Counted from the stretch's first letter, positions 51,342 to 60,332 are shown. The stretch is DNA of 64,000 nucleotides from Pseudomonadota bacterium (GCA_020161975.1 JAIUNP010000002.1:16951-80950), one strand, 5' to 3'. Notes: generated from the sequence alone by a model not told the origin. Numbers and translations are program-made.

Positions 51342-53216
51342 TCAGAGTTCGTGGCCTTGATCGCGCTCGACTCTGCTCTCGCGCTGACCGAGATCGGCCG
51401 CTCTTGACTGGCTGCGCGCCAGATCGGCCCAATGCCCGACGGTGCCGGTCTGGCCAAGGTCGCCCTCGTTCTTCAACTCGTGTGCCACCGCGGCCCTGAG
51501 TGCGGGATCGCGAACTTGTTCGGCCAGAGGTGCAAGATCACCGGATCGCACGCGATCGAGATCCTCGGGCCGCAAGCTCTCTTGCATCCGGTCCACGATC
51601 GCCTCGAGCGCAGGAACCTCAGATAGGCGAAGATGCCGATCGGCGGAAAGCATCTGCTCGCGCGCGACGGCCTCGGTCAACTCCGGCGCGAGATTGAAGG
51701 TGGCGAGTTCTGCTCGCACCTCCTGGCCGATAGCGCGCTCCGTTTCCATCCAGAATACCTTTTGCATTGTGTTCGGCTGGTCGGCGATCCAACTCGCCCG
51801 CTGGCCTTCGCTGCGTTCGGCCAGACTGAAGCGGGCGACCATTTCTTCGACGGATGTACCTGCGGTCCGAAGTTCGTCTTCTCGGATTGAGAACAGGGCA
51901 GTAAGCCGTTCGCCGATCTCGCCCCGAACATGCGAGAGAGTGGCGCGCAGACCCTCATCAAGCGCGATACCTTCGGTCATGCCCTGATCCAGGCGCGACA
52001 GAGAGGCGAGGGTCGGGTTGTGATAAGGATCGTCGCTGCGCTCGGCGGCGCGGGCATGTTCGGCCAGAAGCAGGCTGTCGGGGGCTAGCTTCAAAGAGGC
52101 ACGGGCCTGATCGGCAAAGCTGCGTTCCAGTTCCACACGCTCGGCCGAGGGATCCATCGCCCGGATCGCCTGCCAAGCCTCAGTGGCCGAGGCGATCATC
52201 TCGGCCCGTGCCGTTTCGATACGGGCCGCGGCGTCGCCCTCTGCGTGAAGGGTGGCATCCGGCATCTGGGGAACTCCTTGTCTTAAGGCGGAAGCGGACG
52301 CGCCGAGCGCTGAGGCAAGACGGGTCATGAAACTTGTGGCCGTGGGTTCAGCGCCGGAAGCGGAGGCTAGGCCCGCGATCTGGCCCAACTCGTCATAGTC
52401 GCGGGCAAAGCCCTGCAAGGCATCGAGCCTGCGCGCCCGCTCGCCATCCGACATAGGCGGAGGAGGAGGTGGTGCGGCTTTGCCGGAGGCATGGGCTGCC
52501 CGCATTTCCGTTTCTCGCGGGGCGTTCTCGATCAGGCCACGGGACAGCCGCGTCGAGGCGACGATGTTCAACCCGTGTTCCTGAGAAATCTCGGCATGTA
52601 GTTCACGCATCACATCGAAGTTCAGCGCCGCATGGCGACAGATCGACATGAACCGGCCCTGTTCGATGCCGTGCTTGTCCACCACGAAATGCGCGTGAAG
52701 ATGATCGGTGTCCTTGTGGAGCGCCGCGACATAGCGCCAGACATCGCCGAACTCGCCTGAGCCAAAGACGGCCTGTCCCCAGTCGCGCGCAACGGCTTCA
52801 GCGCGATCAGTATCAACACCGCGCGGAAAGCTCAGGATGATGTGGTCAGTATGGCCGCGCTTCGGCGCGCCGTTCCACGTCGACGACCACGTCTGGGCAA
52901 TCCGGCCCGTGCGCTCGGGATCGAAGTCGCGATCGTAGCCTGCAAGATTGCACCAGGTGCTCTGCACGCCTTCTTCTCGGGCGACATAGTCCAAGAGCCG
53001 CTTCAACTCCTGCGGCGTGCGGGTGCTCCCACCAACGATGCGCTTGACGACGGACTGCCAGCTGCGCGGGGCTGCCGCATTGCGCAGTAGGGCCCGCGAC
53101 CGCCGTTCCTTCGGCGAACCAAGGCGACCCTCGGCACCGCCGCCCCCTGAACGGCCCCGGCGTTTACCGTCCAGCACATGGCCCAAAACCAGATCTTCAA
53201 CGCTCGTGCTGGTCAT
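51342..53216 (-). CDS. VirD2-like relaxase
   Basis: 624 aa. The N-terminal relaxase domain has the three-His motif HKDTDHLHAHFVVD (about residues 165-178), preceded by HTDHIILSFPRG and a candidate tyrosine region (LLDYVAREEG). The C-terminal 350 residues are long, helical and acidic, probably the secretion signal and partner-binding part. It nicks oriT and pilots the strand through the channel. It overlaps mobC by four bases and is followed by virD4 after 13 bases. Confidence 0.88.
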   Translation of the reverse strand: MTSTSVEDLVLGHVLDGKRRGRSGGGGAEGRLGSPKERRSRALLRNAAAPRSWQSVVKRIVGGSTRTPQELKRLLDYVAREEGVQSTWCNLAGYDRDFDPERTGRIAQTWSSTWNGAPKRGHTDHIILSFPRGVDTDRAEAVARDWGQAVFGSGEFGDVWRYVAALHKDTDHLHAHFVVDKHGIEQGRFMSICRHAALNFDVMRELHAEISQEHGLNIVASTRLSRGLIENAPRETEMRAAHASGKAAPPPPPPMSDGERARRLDALQGFARDYDELGQIAGLASASGAEPTATSFMTRLASALGASASALRQGVPQMPDATLHAEGDAAARIETARAEMIASATEAWQAIRAMDPSAERVELERSFADQARASLKLAPDSLLLAEHARAAERSDDPYHNPTLASLSRLDQGMTEGIALDEGLRATLSHVRGEIGERLTALFSIREDELRTAGTSVEEMVARFSLAERSEGQRASWIADQPNTMQKVFWMETERAIGQEVRAELATFNLAPELTEAVAREQMLSADRHLRLSEVPALEAIVDRMQESLRPEDLDRVRSGDLAPLAEQVRDPALRAAVAHELKNEGDLGQTGTVGHWADLARSQSRAADLGQRESRVERDQGHEL

Positions 53217-53755
53217 TTGGCCGCCGCCTTGGTCGGGGCAACAGCGGGGTCAAAGCAGGCACGCCCCTGCGCTTCAGCGATCAGACCCACCACTTCGTCG
53301 ACGAGATCGTTAACGCGCGCGGCGACCTTGCGGACGAGCGCGGCGTCCCCGGCTTTCCAGTGCAAACGGCCCACGGCTCCGAGCCTAGCCAACTGGTTGA
53401 GGTTGTTGCCGACTGCCGCGAGATCGCGGCGCGCGGCGGCAATGGCTTCGATCTCGGGTGACTGCAGAGCAAGGAGGCTGGTTGCTTGCCTGACAAGATG
53501 CCTGATTGCCTCGGAAACCGTCAGGTCAGTTGACCGGATGGCGGCCAGCAAATGTGCATGTTCAGCCTCCGTCACCCGGAAGTTCAGCTTCACTGCCAGT
53601 CGGGTTCCGTCCTGGCGCTCAAGGTCTTCCTTCACCCGTGACACCGTCTGGCGATGCCGCCCGAGGGCGCGGGCCACGGCCCCGACATTCTCGCCAGCGG
53701 CAAGGCGGGCGCGAATGCGGGCCCGGTCGTCATCAGAGAGGCGTGAACCATTCAT
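53213..53755 (-). CDS. MobC-like relaxosome accessory protein
   Basis: 180 aa. The N-terminus has a helix-turn-helix of Hin/resolvase style (RLAAGENVGAVARALGRHRQTVSRVKE) ahead of the MobC part (KLNFRVTEAEHAHLLAAI, TVSEAIRHLVRQA, VGNNLNQLARLG). It should bind oriT DNA and help the relaxase. The nested palindrome at 53821-53890, 66 bases upstream, is its probable target. The additional helix-turn-helix is unusual for the family. Confidence 0.82.
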   Translation of the reverse strand: MNGSRLSDDDRARIRARLAAGENVGAVARALGRHRQTVSRVKEDLERQDGTRLAVKLNFRVTEAEHAHLLAAIRSTDLTVSEAIRHLVRQATSLLALQSPEIEAIAAARRDLAAVGNNLNQLARLGAVGRLHWKAGDAALVRKVAARVNDLVDEVVGLIAEAQGRACFDPAVAPTKAAAK

Positions 53756-53820
53756 GTTATTGAAACACCATTATCAGCATCACAACACCCGTGTACCACA
53801 GGTCACCGTTCCAGCCAACC

Positions 53821-53890
53821 GTCCTCACCGGCCGGTTTCCGCTCCTCCAAAGAGGAGCCCGCGTGCGGAAACCGGACAGCCGGTGAGGAC
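53821..53890. promoter_or_regulatory. Nested palindrome, candidate oriT
   Basis: Three stems are nested: GTCCTCACCGGC (53821-53832) with GCCGGTGAGGAC (53879-53890); CGGTTTCCGC (53833-53842) with GCGGAAACCG (53865-53874); GCTCCTC (53841-53847) with GAGGAGC (53852-53858) around a CAAA loop. All arms are perfect. Position just upstream of mobC and the relaxase gene is where oriT lies in related plasmids. The nick site was not located. Confidence 0.6.
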
Positions 53891-54208
53891 TCCATATGGC
53901 GTCAGGGGTCGGCGGCCTGCCCGGCGACAGAAACCCCTGCGCCCGGCCGCCAGGCCTCTGCTAGGTGTGAGCTCACGGACGAGTGCATTGATATAGCGAT
54001 GTTTTCTGGCGCGCGGTGCTGGCGGTGCGCTAGTGGGTCGATGAGTTGGAGTGTGGCAAGCGGCTAGAAATTTCCGGGACGGGGGAAGGACGGGAAGGCG
54101 CTTGGCTTCGGGGTTAGCCTGGGCATGTCATTCAAGGGGAAAGGCGGGCGACAGGACGCGCGGAGGGTCGGTCGACGTCCCAAAATGGACGCCTCCTGCC
54201 CTGACATG

Positions 54209-54506
54209 CGAACAGGCGGACAGGCACAAATGCAGACATGCAACCGGCTAACCCGGCAAAAGCGCTGCCGGTTGTCCGCCCTTGCGGTCAGGCAGGCAGA
54301 CCGTTGGCTAAGCACTTTGGCAGGGTGTCAAACTGGTCACCATGCACGCTGTTTTCCATGCTGACAGGCAAACATGCAAACAGGCAACAAGGCCAATATG
54401 CAGGCTGCCGTGCCTATCCATTTAGACAGGTGGGGCGCATGACCAAGCGTAGGACCCCAGTCCGAGAAAATTCTTCAACAAAGATGAATATTTCGGCGGG
54501 ACAGGC
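54209..54506. repeat. Short dispersed CAGGC/ATGCA repeats
   Basis: GAACAGGCGGACAGGCAC, GGTCAGGCAGGCAG, GCTGACAGGCAAACATGC, CAAACAGGCAACAAGG, TATGCAGGCTGCC and GGGACAGGCGC occur within 300 bases, mostly as (A)ACAGGC units with ATGC(A) between. Spacing is irregular, so they are not classic iterons. They may be binding sites for the ParA/VirC-like system downstream. Confidence 0.4.
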
Positions 54507-54693
54507 GCAACCACAGGCATAAGACATTTGACGTTTTCACAACCCTATGCCTAAAGAGCCGCCCGGAAACTGGGGATATCCAAGCTCTGCCAATGGCTCC
54601 GGCATTAATGCTCAGACTCCGGCGGGTTGCTTTCGCGCCTCCACGGCGCGGCCCGCTATTGGGAAGGCGTAGTGATTTCGAAGGGTCGGTTGC

Positions 54694-55458
54694 ATGCATG
54701 TCATTATCATCGTCCAGACAAAGGGTGGCAGCGGCAAGACCACGTCCGCCATGCTTTTGGCCTCGGCTGCGCTGGATGCCGGTCGGCGCATCACGCTGAT
54801 AGATGGTGACGTGAACGCCCAGCTCGGCCGTTGGCGCGACAGCTTCGAACTGGCCGCTTGGGAGGCCGTCAAGAAGCCGACCTGGCCCGAGGCCTTGTCC
54901 ATCCTTTCGCCGCCCGAGACGGTCGAAGGGCTGCTGGCACTCCTTGAAGAGGAAGAGGCTCGGGGCGTCGACCTGGTAGTGATCGACACGCGGCCGGGCA
55001 CCCATGCCGACACCGAGGACTTTTGCCTCGTCTCTGACCTGGTGCTGATCCCTGCGCGGCCTGTCTTCGCCGAATGGGAAATGACCCATCGTGCCGTCCT
55101 CTGGATGGACGATCTGCGCGCCTCGATCGCGGCAGGTGAACGCTTCCCGGCGGTACGGGTTCTGGTGATGGATGCGGGGCCGAAGATCATTGACGCCGCC
55201 ACGCGGGAAGGGGGCCTAAGCCTCCTGCCAAAGCGCGATCAGGATGTCCTTATGGAAATCCTGCGGCTCGATCATCTCGATGTGATTGTTCCACATTCCA
55301 AGATCCTGGAGCAGTTGGGCTTCCACGGCCCCCTCGGCCCTGCGGCGGCGGCCAATGCCCGCTCGCCGGGCGGCAGGCTGGTCGCGGATGCGATCACCCG
55401 CCAGCTCGAGGTGGCGCGACTGATCCTCGCCGGTGTCGACGAGGTGATTGTCGATTGA
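54694..55458 (+). CDS. ParA-family ATPase, VirC1-like
   Basis: 254 aa. Deviant Walker A QTKGGSGKTTSAML at about residues 8-21, A' LIDGDVNAQLGRW and Walker B VDLVVIDTRPG mark a small ParA without a DNA-binding N-terminus. VirC1-type proteins of this size recruit the relaxosome to the coupling protein. The partner overlapping its end resembles VirC2. It is encoded 940 bp from mobC on the other side of the oriT candidate. A second partition system is the alternative, but repA/repB already serve the replicon. Confidence 0.78.
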   Translation: MHVIIIVQTKGGSGKTTSAMLLASAALDAGRRITLIDGDVNAQLGRWRDSFELAAWEAVKKPTWPEALSILSPPETVEGLLALLEEEEARGVDLVVIDTRPGTHADTEDFCLVSDLVLIPARPVFAEWEMTHRAVLWMDDLRASIAAGERFPAVRVLVMDAGPKIIDAATREGGLSLLPKRDQDVLMEILRLDHLDVIVPHSKILEQLGFHGPLGPAAAANARSPGGRLVADAITRQLEVARLILAGVDEVIVD

Positions 55459-56114
55459 GCCGTTTCCGCATTCCACCCCGCATCGCTCCCTCACCTGCGG
55501 ATGAGGAGCCCGGGCAGCAAAACGCCGTGGCCCGTCTGCGCTCGTCACGCGAAGCTCAGTCCCGCCTCCTTGCCGAACGACGGGGCAAGCCAGCTGAGGA
55601 TGATATAGAGCGCGAAGGTCTCGATCCGATGCCGACCGCCGACACAGCGGAAATGGCAGGAAATGCCGGGAAGAGGGAAGGGGAGGCGGATCGGTCGCTT
55701 TCAATTCGGCCGCTGGGTGGGCCTGTGGCAATAGGCAAGAAGGTGAAGTTGGTTCTGCTCTACCGTTTGCCACTGACGCTTGAGCCAGACCTGGCCGACA
55801 TTGCCGCGCGGGATGGAGTCACGATGGAGTACGTTCTGGCCGCTCTTGCGAGACAGGGTCGCGAGCGCCTGAGAAAGTTGGCAAGCGAGACCGATGTCAG
55901 ACACCTGACTGAGGAAGCCGCTGGCTTCGAGCGGTTGACGGAGGGCATCAAAGTCATCGGCAATCCGATGACGGTTTATGTTCGGCCCGAAGCGTTGGAG
56001 GCCATGCATCGCGCAGCGGGGGATCCTTGGTGCTCGCTGCCACGCGCCACGGTCGTTGGGGGTTATTTCACGGCGATCGTGGCGCGCCTGATCAAGGCGC
56101 GCCGGGCCGGATAA
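55455..56114 (+). CDS. Partner of the ParA/VirC1-like protein, VirC2-like
   Basis: 219 aa with a disordered N-terminal 90 residues and a C-terminal domain of ribbon-helix-helix type (LVLLYRLPLTLEPDLADIA, VTMEYVLAALARQGRERL, MTVYVRPEALEAMHRAAG). It starts with TTG in a TTGA overlap with the upstream stop. VirC2 binds the border or overdrive region in Agrobacterium; here the target would be the oriT region. Family assignment is by context and fold pattern. Confidence 0.6.
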   Translation: MSRFRIPPRIAPSPADEEPGQQNAVARLRSSREAQSRLLAERRGKPAEDDIEREGLDPMPTADTAEMAGNAGKREGEADRSLSIRPLGGPVAIGKKVKLVLLYRLPLTLEPDLADIAARDGVTMEYVLAALARQGRERLRKLASETDVRHLTEEAAGFERLTEGIKVIGNPMTVYVRPEALEAMHRAAGDPWCSLPRATVVGGYFTAIVARLIKARRAG

Positions 56115-56153
56115 ACTGCGATGGTTCAGAGCAAGTTTTGGAAGCGCCCGAGA

Positions 56154-56579
56154 TCACTCGCAGGCGAGGTCGGGCAGAGGGGTTGTCTCGAAGCTCAGGC
56201 TGTCCGCGCTGGACACCACCGCGAAGGCGCCGCCTTTGCGCAGGATCTCGACCATCTTGGCCCATTCCGCGGCATCGATCTTGGCCTGCGCGGCGATGCC
56301 GGCGGCGACAGCCAAACGAGCCTGCTCTCCGGTTTTCGCCAAGAACACCACGGTCGTCGGCGCCTTGTCCTTGGGCAGTGTCACAAGGACCGCGCCATTC
56401 GGAGTCGGCCCAAAGACGCGATCGGGATCGCAAACGATCCGGACCGACCCTTCGCCCTGCGTGAGGCTCAGAACCGGGAGGCCGCGCTCCGCCGTGGCCG
56501 TCCAACTGTCGAGCGCCAAAGCCGGAGCAGAAACAGAAATCAACGCCAAAGCGCAAAGTGTGGGAGACAGAACATGCAT
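56154..56579 (-). CDS. Secreted small protein, unknown
   Basis: 141 aa with a signal peptide (MHVLSPTLCALALISVSAPALA-LD). The mature domain is beta-rich (WTATAERGLPVLSLTQGEG, VRIVCDPDRVF, GAVLVTLPKDKAPTTVVFLA) with two Cys (IVCDP and LPDLACE at the end). It is convergent with the VirC2-like gene. A start 36 bases upstream is possible. No family recognised; periplasmic location is the only secure statement. Confidence 0.65.
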   Translation of the reverse strand: MHVLSPTLCALALISVSAPALALDSWTATAERGLPVLSLTQGEGSVRIVCDPDRVFGPTPNGAVLVTLPKDKAPTTVVFLAKTGEQARLAVAAGIAAQAKIDAAEWAKMVEILRKGGAFAVVSSADSLSFETTPLPDLACE

Positions 56580-56703
56580 CGACAGGGAAACCTTCCGAAC
56601 GAAGCGCGGCGACATCATATCACCACTATCAGCAACGCTAGATATGTTTTGATGGGCGGCCTGTCCATCGCGGCGAGCCAAGTTTTCGGCCGGAGGCGCG
56701 AGC

Positions 56704-56901
56704 ATGCGCGATGAAAGCTCTGGCACATTGGTGGCACGGGTCTGGATCAGAGAGCCAAGCGGGCAAGTGCTGATCGGCGAGCGGTTTCGCAGGCACGATG
56801 GCCGCATCGCCGCGTCCTGGCTTGTCGACCCCGAGACCATCCTCGTCGTGATGTGGGTCGAGGCCGTCGGCGGCGATGAAGGCAACTCATCAGCTTCCTG
56901 A
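56704..56901 (+). CDS. Small hypothetical protein
   Basis: 65 aa (MRDESSGTLVARVWIREPSG...), a compact beta-type sequence ending in VVMWVEAVGGDEG. GGAGG lies seven bases before the ATG. It may share a transcript with the WGR gene 79 bases downstream. No family recognised. Confidence 0.5.
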   Translation: MRDESSGTLVARVWIREPSGQVLIGERFRRHDGRIAASWLVDPETILVVMWVEAVGGDEGNSSAS

Positions 56902-56980
56902 ATCGGTGACCCACCAACGATTCAGATTTCTGATTGGACAGAGCAGGGCTGCGGGAACATCCTGATGACAGGAGGTCCCA

Positions 56981-57214
56981 ATGTCCTGCCAGTTGCTCTA
57001 CCGCGTCGATCCCGATCTAAACATGGCCCGGTTCTACCGGGTTGAGGTGCTGCCCGATCTCTTCGGCGAAATCATCGTCGAACGACGTTGGGGCCGGATC
57101 GGGGGCGGGGGGCAGTTTCGGGCTGCGTCCTATCGGTCGACCTTTTTGGCGGAAGCGGCGGCCTCTGCGTTGTTTCGCGCAAAAGAGCGGCGCGGATACC
57201 GCGTCGCTTCCTGA
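56981..57214 (+). CDS. WGR-domain protein
   Basis: 77 aa, a single WGR domain: ARFYRVEVLPDLFGEI, VERRWGRIGGGGQFR (the WGR motif) and a helix AEAAASALFRAKERRGY. WGR domains bind nucleic acid ends or act in poly(ADP-ribose)-type and MolR proteins; free-standing copies are common on alphaproteobacterial plasmids, role unknown. A perfect AGGAGGT site precedes the ATG. Confidence 0.85.
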   Translation: MSCQLLYRVDPDLNMARFYRVEVLPDLFGEIIVERRWGRIGGGGQFRAASYRSTFLAEAAASALFRAKERRGYRVAS

Positions 57215-57287
57215 AGCCAACCTACGATTGCCTGAAACAGGAAGCTGCGCTATGGTGGTCCAATGGAACACCATGCGAGGGCCCTCG

Positions 57288-57581
57288 ATGACCGTGCACA
57301 AGCAGAGTGTAAGCTTCACCGACGCAGCCTTCGCTTTCGCCCGCGAGCTGGTCGAGGCTGGCGAGTATCCCAATGTCAGCGCCGCAGTCTCTGGTGAAAT
57401 GGCCCGTGCCAAGGCCGCGCGGGACCGCGAACGCAAATTGCTGGAAGCCGAGGTGCAACGGCGTCTGGCCTTGCCACCTGACCAATGGGAACCTGTGGCA
57501 GCGCTTGGCACCTTCACATCTAACGCGCGCGAACACCTGGCCCGGCTCAAGGCCGCCCAAGAGAACAGCGCTACGTCCTGA
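57288..57581 (+). CDS. parD: ParD-type antitoxin
   Basis: 97 aa. The N-terminus (KQSVSFTDAAFAFARELV, YPNVSAAVSGEMARAKAARD) is a CopG/ParD-like ribbon-helix-helix; the C-terminal half (WEPVAALGTFTSNAREHLA) would wrap the toxin. It should neutralise the toxin and repress the operon. The stop overlaps the toxin start (TGATG), typical of such pairs. Confidence 0.8.
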   Translation: MTVHKQSVSFTDAAFAFARELVEAGEYPNVSAAVSGEMARAKAARDRERKLLEAEVQRRLALPPDQWEPVAALGTFTSNAREHLARLKAAQENSATS

Positions 57582-57913
57582 TGCGCCAGAGTAAACACCC
57601 GCTTGTCGAACGAGACTTGGTCGGGATCGTGGAACACATCATCGACGTGACGCAGGGCGATTTCGACGCCGCCGCACGCCGGCTTGACGAGATCGACGCC
57701 CTCATCCGTGACATCGCGGCAAACCCGACGTCGGGCATGCGCCTTACAGGGCCGCTGGACGGATGGCTGGTCCGGCACGGCGGCCGAGGTCATCGCCTGA
57801 CCATCGTTTTCCGCGCCGACCTCGAGCGCGAGGTTCTACAGATCGCGCTCGTTGCCTTTGGTGGGCAGGATTGGGTGTCACTTGGAACGGAAAGGCAGGG
57901 CGCAGAGTTCTAA
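57581..57913 (+). CDS. parE: ParE/RelE-type toxin
   Basis: 110 aa. RDLVGIVEHIIDVTQGDFDA, RRLDEIDALIRDIAANPTSG and GRGHRLTIVFRADLEREVLQ follow the ParE fold. It would poison gyrase or act as a ribosome-dependent nuclease if the antitoxin is lost, helping plasmid retention. The pair lies between the transfer region and the methyltransferase island. Confidence 0.78.
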   Translation: MRQSKHPLVERDLVGIVEHIIDVTQGDFDAAARRLDEIDALIRDIAANPTSGMRLTGPLDGWLVRHGGRGHRLTIVFRADLEREVLQIALVAFGGQDWVSLGTERQGAEF

Positions 57914-58239
57914 AGTGCACTTTTATATTCTATTTCAATATGTTAGTAAAATACCGATAATAGTAATTATGTAATACTCTGCCAAGTTAGCCTCTCAGCA
58001 GGCTGGGCTTCATGAGGCATTTGTGCTCGGAGGATCGCTCAAGCGATCCAAAATAGATCTGCTCCAACATCATAGTACGTCAAAGACGTCCCATTGGAGA
58101 ACCAAGAGCATAGATCCGCATCAAACAATCTCGTCGGGGACGGTTCACTGTCTCTTGTGATTTGAGGGGCTTTTCGGATAGCGTGAAGCGGAAAGCAACG
58201 TAAAGGTGCGCCAAGCCTTCGAGCCAATGATAAAATAGA
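57914..58239. other. 326-bp AT-rich gap at the left edge of the methyltransferase island
   Basis: Base composition drops sharply here (runs such as ATATTCTATTTCAATATG), in contrast to the GC-rich plasmid. No supported gene; a minus-strand frame (58080-58355) overlaps the methyltransferase start and lacks a ribosome site. It is probably the island's promoter region and the boundary of a transferred segment. Confidence 0.5.
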
Positions 58240-59298
58240 ATGATAGGAGTTGAAGTCTTTGCGGGCGCCGGCGGCATGTCGCTGGGTGCAGAATCCGTTG
58301 GCATACGGGTAAGGTATGCTATTGAAATCAACAAGTCAGCGTGTGAAACTTTCACACAAAATCATCGCGACGCAACTGTAATAAATAGCGACGTCCGTCT
58401 GATTCACCAACTTGACATCGGCATACGCAACGAGCCTGTGGTCCTCTTTGGAGGCCCTCCCTGTCAAGGCTTTTCCACGTCAAATCAGAGGACGAGAAAC
58501 AAGGACAACTCAAGCAATTGGTTGTTTCTTGAGTTCTTCCGCATCGCTGATTTAATAAAACCAGATTGGATTGTTATTGAGAACGTTGCGGGCATCACTC
58601 ATACTGAAAAGGGACACTTTCTAATATTGTTGCAGCAGCAACTCAGCTCAAGAGGATACAATTTTCAGTCAGGCCTGCTTCAAGCATCAGAGCATGGCGT
58701 TGCCCAAAAGCGACAACGGTTCTTCCTTATAGCCAGCAACTGCAAAGACCTTTCTCCGTTCGAAACCATCAAAAAGTCAGATGAAGAATTCACAGTCTGT
58801 GACGCCATCTCAGATCTTCCCGCACTCAGCAACGGCTTTTCAGCAGGCTCTCTACCCTATCGGAAGCCTGCGACAAATCAGTATGCCACAAGTCTACGTG
58901 GGAATCTCACAGATTGCGAAGGCCATCTGGTAACGAAAAATGCACCGCACATTGTCGCTAGATATAGTCATATTCCCCAAGGCGGCAACTGGAGTGACAT
59001 CCCAGCTGAACTTATGGACACCTACAAGGACCGTACACGCTGCCACTCTGGAATATACCATCGACTAAAACTTGATCAGCCATCAATTGTGTTGGGTAAC
59101 TTTCGTAAAAATATGCTCATCCATCCAATTGAGGACCGGGGCCTCTCCGTGAGGGAAGCTGCTCGGTTACAGTCTTTTCCAGATAGTTACACGTTTGTCG
59201 GATCCATCGGCTTGCAACAACAGCAGGTAGGAAACGCTGTTCCCCCCAAGCTTGCAGCAGCGGTCTTTTCCTTCTTGGCGGAGCATTACCCAGCATGA
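58240..59298 (+). CDS. DNA (cytosine-5) methyltransferase
   Basis: 352 aa with the ordered C5-methylase motifs: I VFAGAGGMSLGA, IV GGPPCQGFS with the catalytic Cys, VI IENVAGI, VIII AQKRQRFFLIAS, IX REAARLQSFPDSY and X QQVGNAVPP. The variable target-recognition part (about residues 180-290) is present. It should methylate a specific site; no matching endonuclease is next to it. The ATG at 58240 has only a weak site. The gene overlaps the HD gene by ATGA. Its lower GC and non-plasmid-like codon use mark recent acquisition. Confidence 0.93.
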   Translation: MIGVEVFAGAGGMSLGAESVGIRVRYAIEINKSACETFTQNHRDATVINSDVRLIHQLDIGIRNEPVVLFGGPPCQGFSTSNQRTRNKDNSSNWLFLEFFRIADLIKPDWIVIENVAGITHTEKGHFLILLQQQLSSRGYNFQSGLLQASEHGVAQKRQRFFLIASNCKDLSPFETIKKSDEEFTVCDAISDLPALSNGFSAGSLPYRKPATNQYATSLRGNLTDCEGHLVTKNAPHIVARYSHIPQGGNWSDIPAELMDTYKDRTRCHSGIYHRLKLDQPSIVLGNFRKNMLIHPIEDRGLSVREAARLQSFPDSYTFVGSIGLQQQQVGNAVPPKLAAAVFSFLAEHYPA

Positions 59299-60332
59299 CT
59301 ATCGCCGTCACCATCGACAGTCCGCTCGAGCGCCTCTTCGTTGAGGAAGCGAAGGCGAATCCATCCAGCTTCCCAAGTCGCAACAAAGACTACGTGGCAG
59401 CTTACAAGACTATCAAGGAGCACCTTGCAAACACTTACTATCAAGTGACAGGTGCTTCACTTGCTCAAGGCGGCCATCGCTTTACGAAGCACGACATCAC
59501 GCACGTCGATGACGTCATAGATACCGCTGGAAGAATCATAGGCTTAGACAAGAAAGATCATCAGCCCCCTGAGACTACGGCTTATGAACTCTTTGTGTTA
59601 CTTATGGCCATCCTTGTGCACGATGCCGGAAACGCCTATGAGCGGCACGGCCACGAGATCCAGGCCGCCAAGATATTGAAAGACATCGGGTCATCTTCTC
59701 CACTTAGCGATATCGAACGACGCCTGGTTGCCGGTATCGCCAGTGCGCATGGGGGGAAAACCACCACTGGCAACCGCGACACGATTGACGACAGAGTGCC
59801 GCAAGAAGTTGCTGAGATTGATGGATGTAAAGTTCATGCCCGGCGACTAGCAGCACTAGTAAGGTTGGCGGACGAATTTAGTGAGCGGAGTCGCCGCGCA
59901 GATAGCATCGCGATTTCAACGCAAACCCCGCCTCAAGCCTACCTTCCGAATTTCTTCTGCAAAGCAATTAATGTCCGTATCGATGCAACATCGCGAACTG
60001 TCAGCATGGACTTCCATCTTGAAAAGTCTGATCTGCTTACTGAGCACCCCGATCCCGAAAATGACGACCTCCCCGCATTGATCGTTGACTACATTTCGAA
60101 GCGACTTGCCAAGGCTGACCTAGAAAGACGCTATTGCAACCGATATCTAGCGGGTTGGCGATCACTTGACGTTTTTCGCTCAACAATTGCAATTCATGAG
60201 GATGACATCCAGATCGGTGAGACAAATACTGCAACTCTATCTGACACCGGATATCCGTCAGTTCAAAGGCGGCTTGCCTTCGTAGGATCAGAGCTACAGC
60301 AAAAGTATTGCGGGAGTGCCGACAATGATTGA
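59295..60332 (+). CDS. HD-domain protein
   Basis: 345 aa. A metal-dependent HD fold is indicated by H70 in TKHDITHVDDVI, H109-D110 in MAILVHDAGNAYERHGHE (with H118 and H120), H152 in SAHGG and D193 in VRLADEFSERSRR. Such proteins cleave phosphate esters of nucleotides or nucleic acids. The C-terminal 140 residues are unassigned. It starts within the methyltransferase stop and overlaps the ATPase gene by 8 bases, so the products probably form one system. It may be the effector, but nuclease or nucleotidase activity is inference. Confidence 0.82.
   Translation: MTIAVTIDSPLERLFVEEAKANPSSFPSRNKDYVAAYKTIKEHLANTYYQVTGASLAQGGHRFTKHDITHVDDVIDTAGRIIGLDKKDHQPPETTAYELFVLLMAILVHDAGNAYERHGHEIQAAKILKDIGSSSPLSDIERRLVAGIASAHGGKTTTGNRDTIDDRVPQEVAEIDGCKVHARRLAALVRLADEFSERSRRADSIAISTQTPPQAYLPNFFCKAINVRIDATSRTVSMDFHLEKSDLLTEHPDPENDDLPALIVDYISKRLAKADLERRYCNRYLAGWRSLDVFRSTIAIHEDDIQIGETNTATLSDTGYPSVQRRLAFVGSELQQKYCGSADND

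Larger units (their letters stand above)
53756..54693. other. 938-bp noncoding region with oriT candidate and repeats
   Basis: No supported gene; frames here are short with no ribosome sites. The left part holds the nested palindrome at 53821-53890. The right part, about 54210-54520, is rich in short repeats of CAGGC and ATGC(A) type. It lies between the divergent mobC and ParA/VirC1-like genes, so it probably contains oriT, their promoters and binding sites for both gene products. Confidence 0.6.

Noticed and set aside
54694..55458. Second replication/partition module at the ParA-like gene
   Set aside because: No initiator gene is nearby, the ParA lacks a DNA-binding N-terminus and its neighbours are transfer genes, so a VirC1-type role is more likely.
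58080..58355. 91-codon minus-strand frame crossing the methyltransferase start
   Set aside because: The stretch YHWLEGLAHLYVAFRF looks somewhat protein-like, but there is no ribosome site and it overlaps the methyltransferase.
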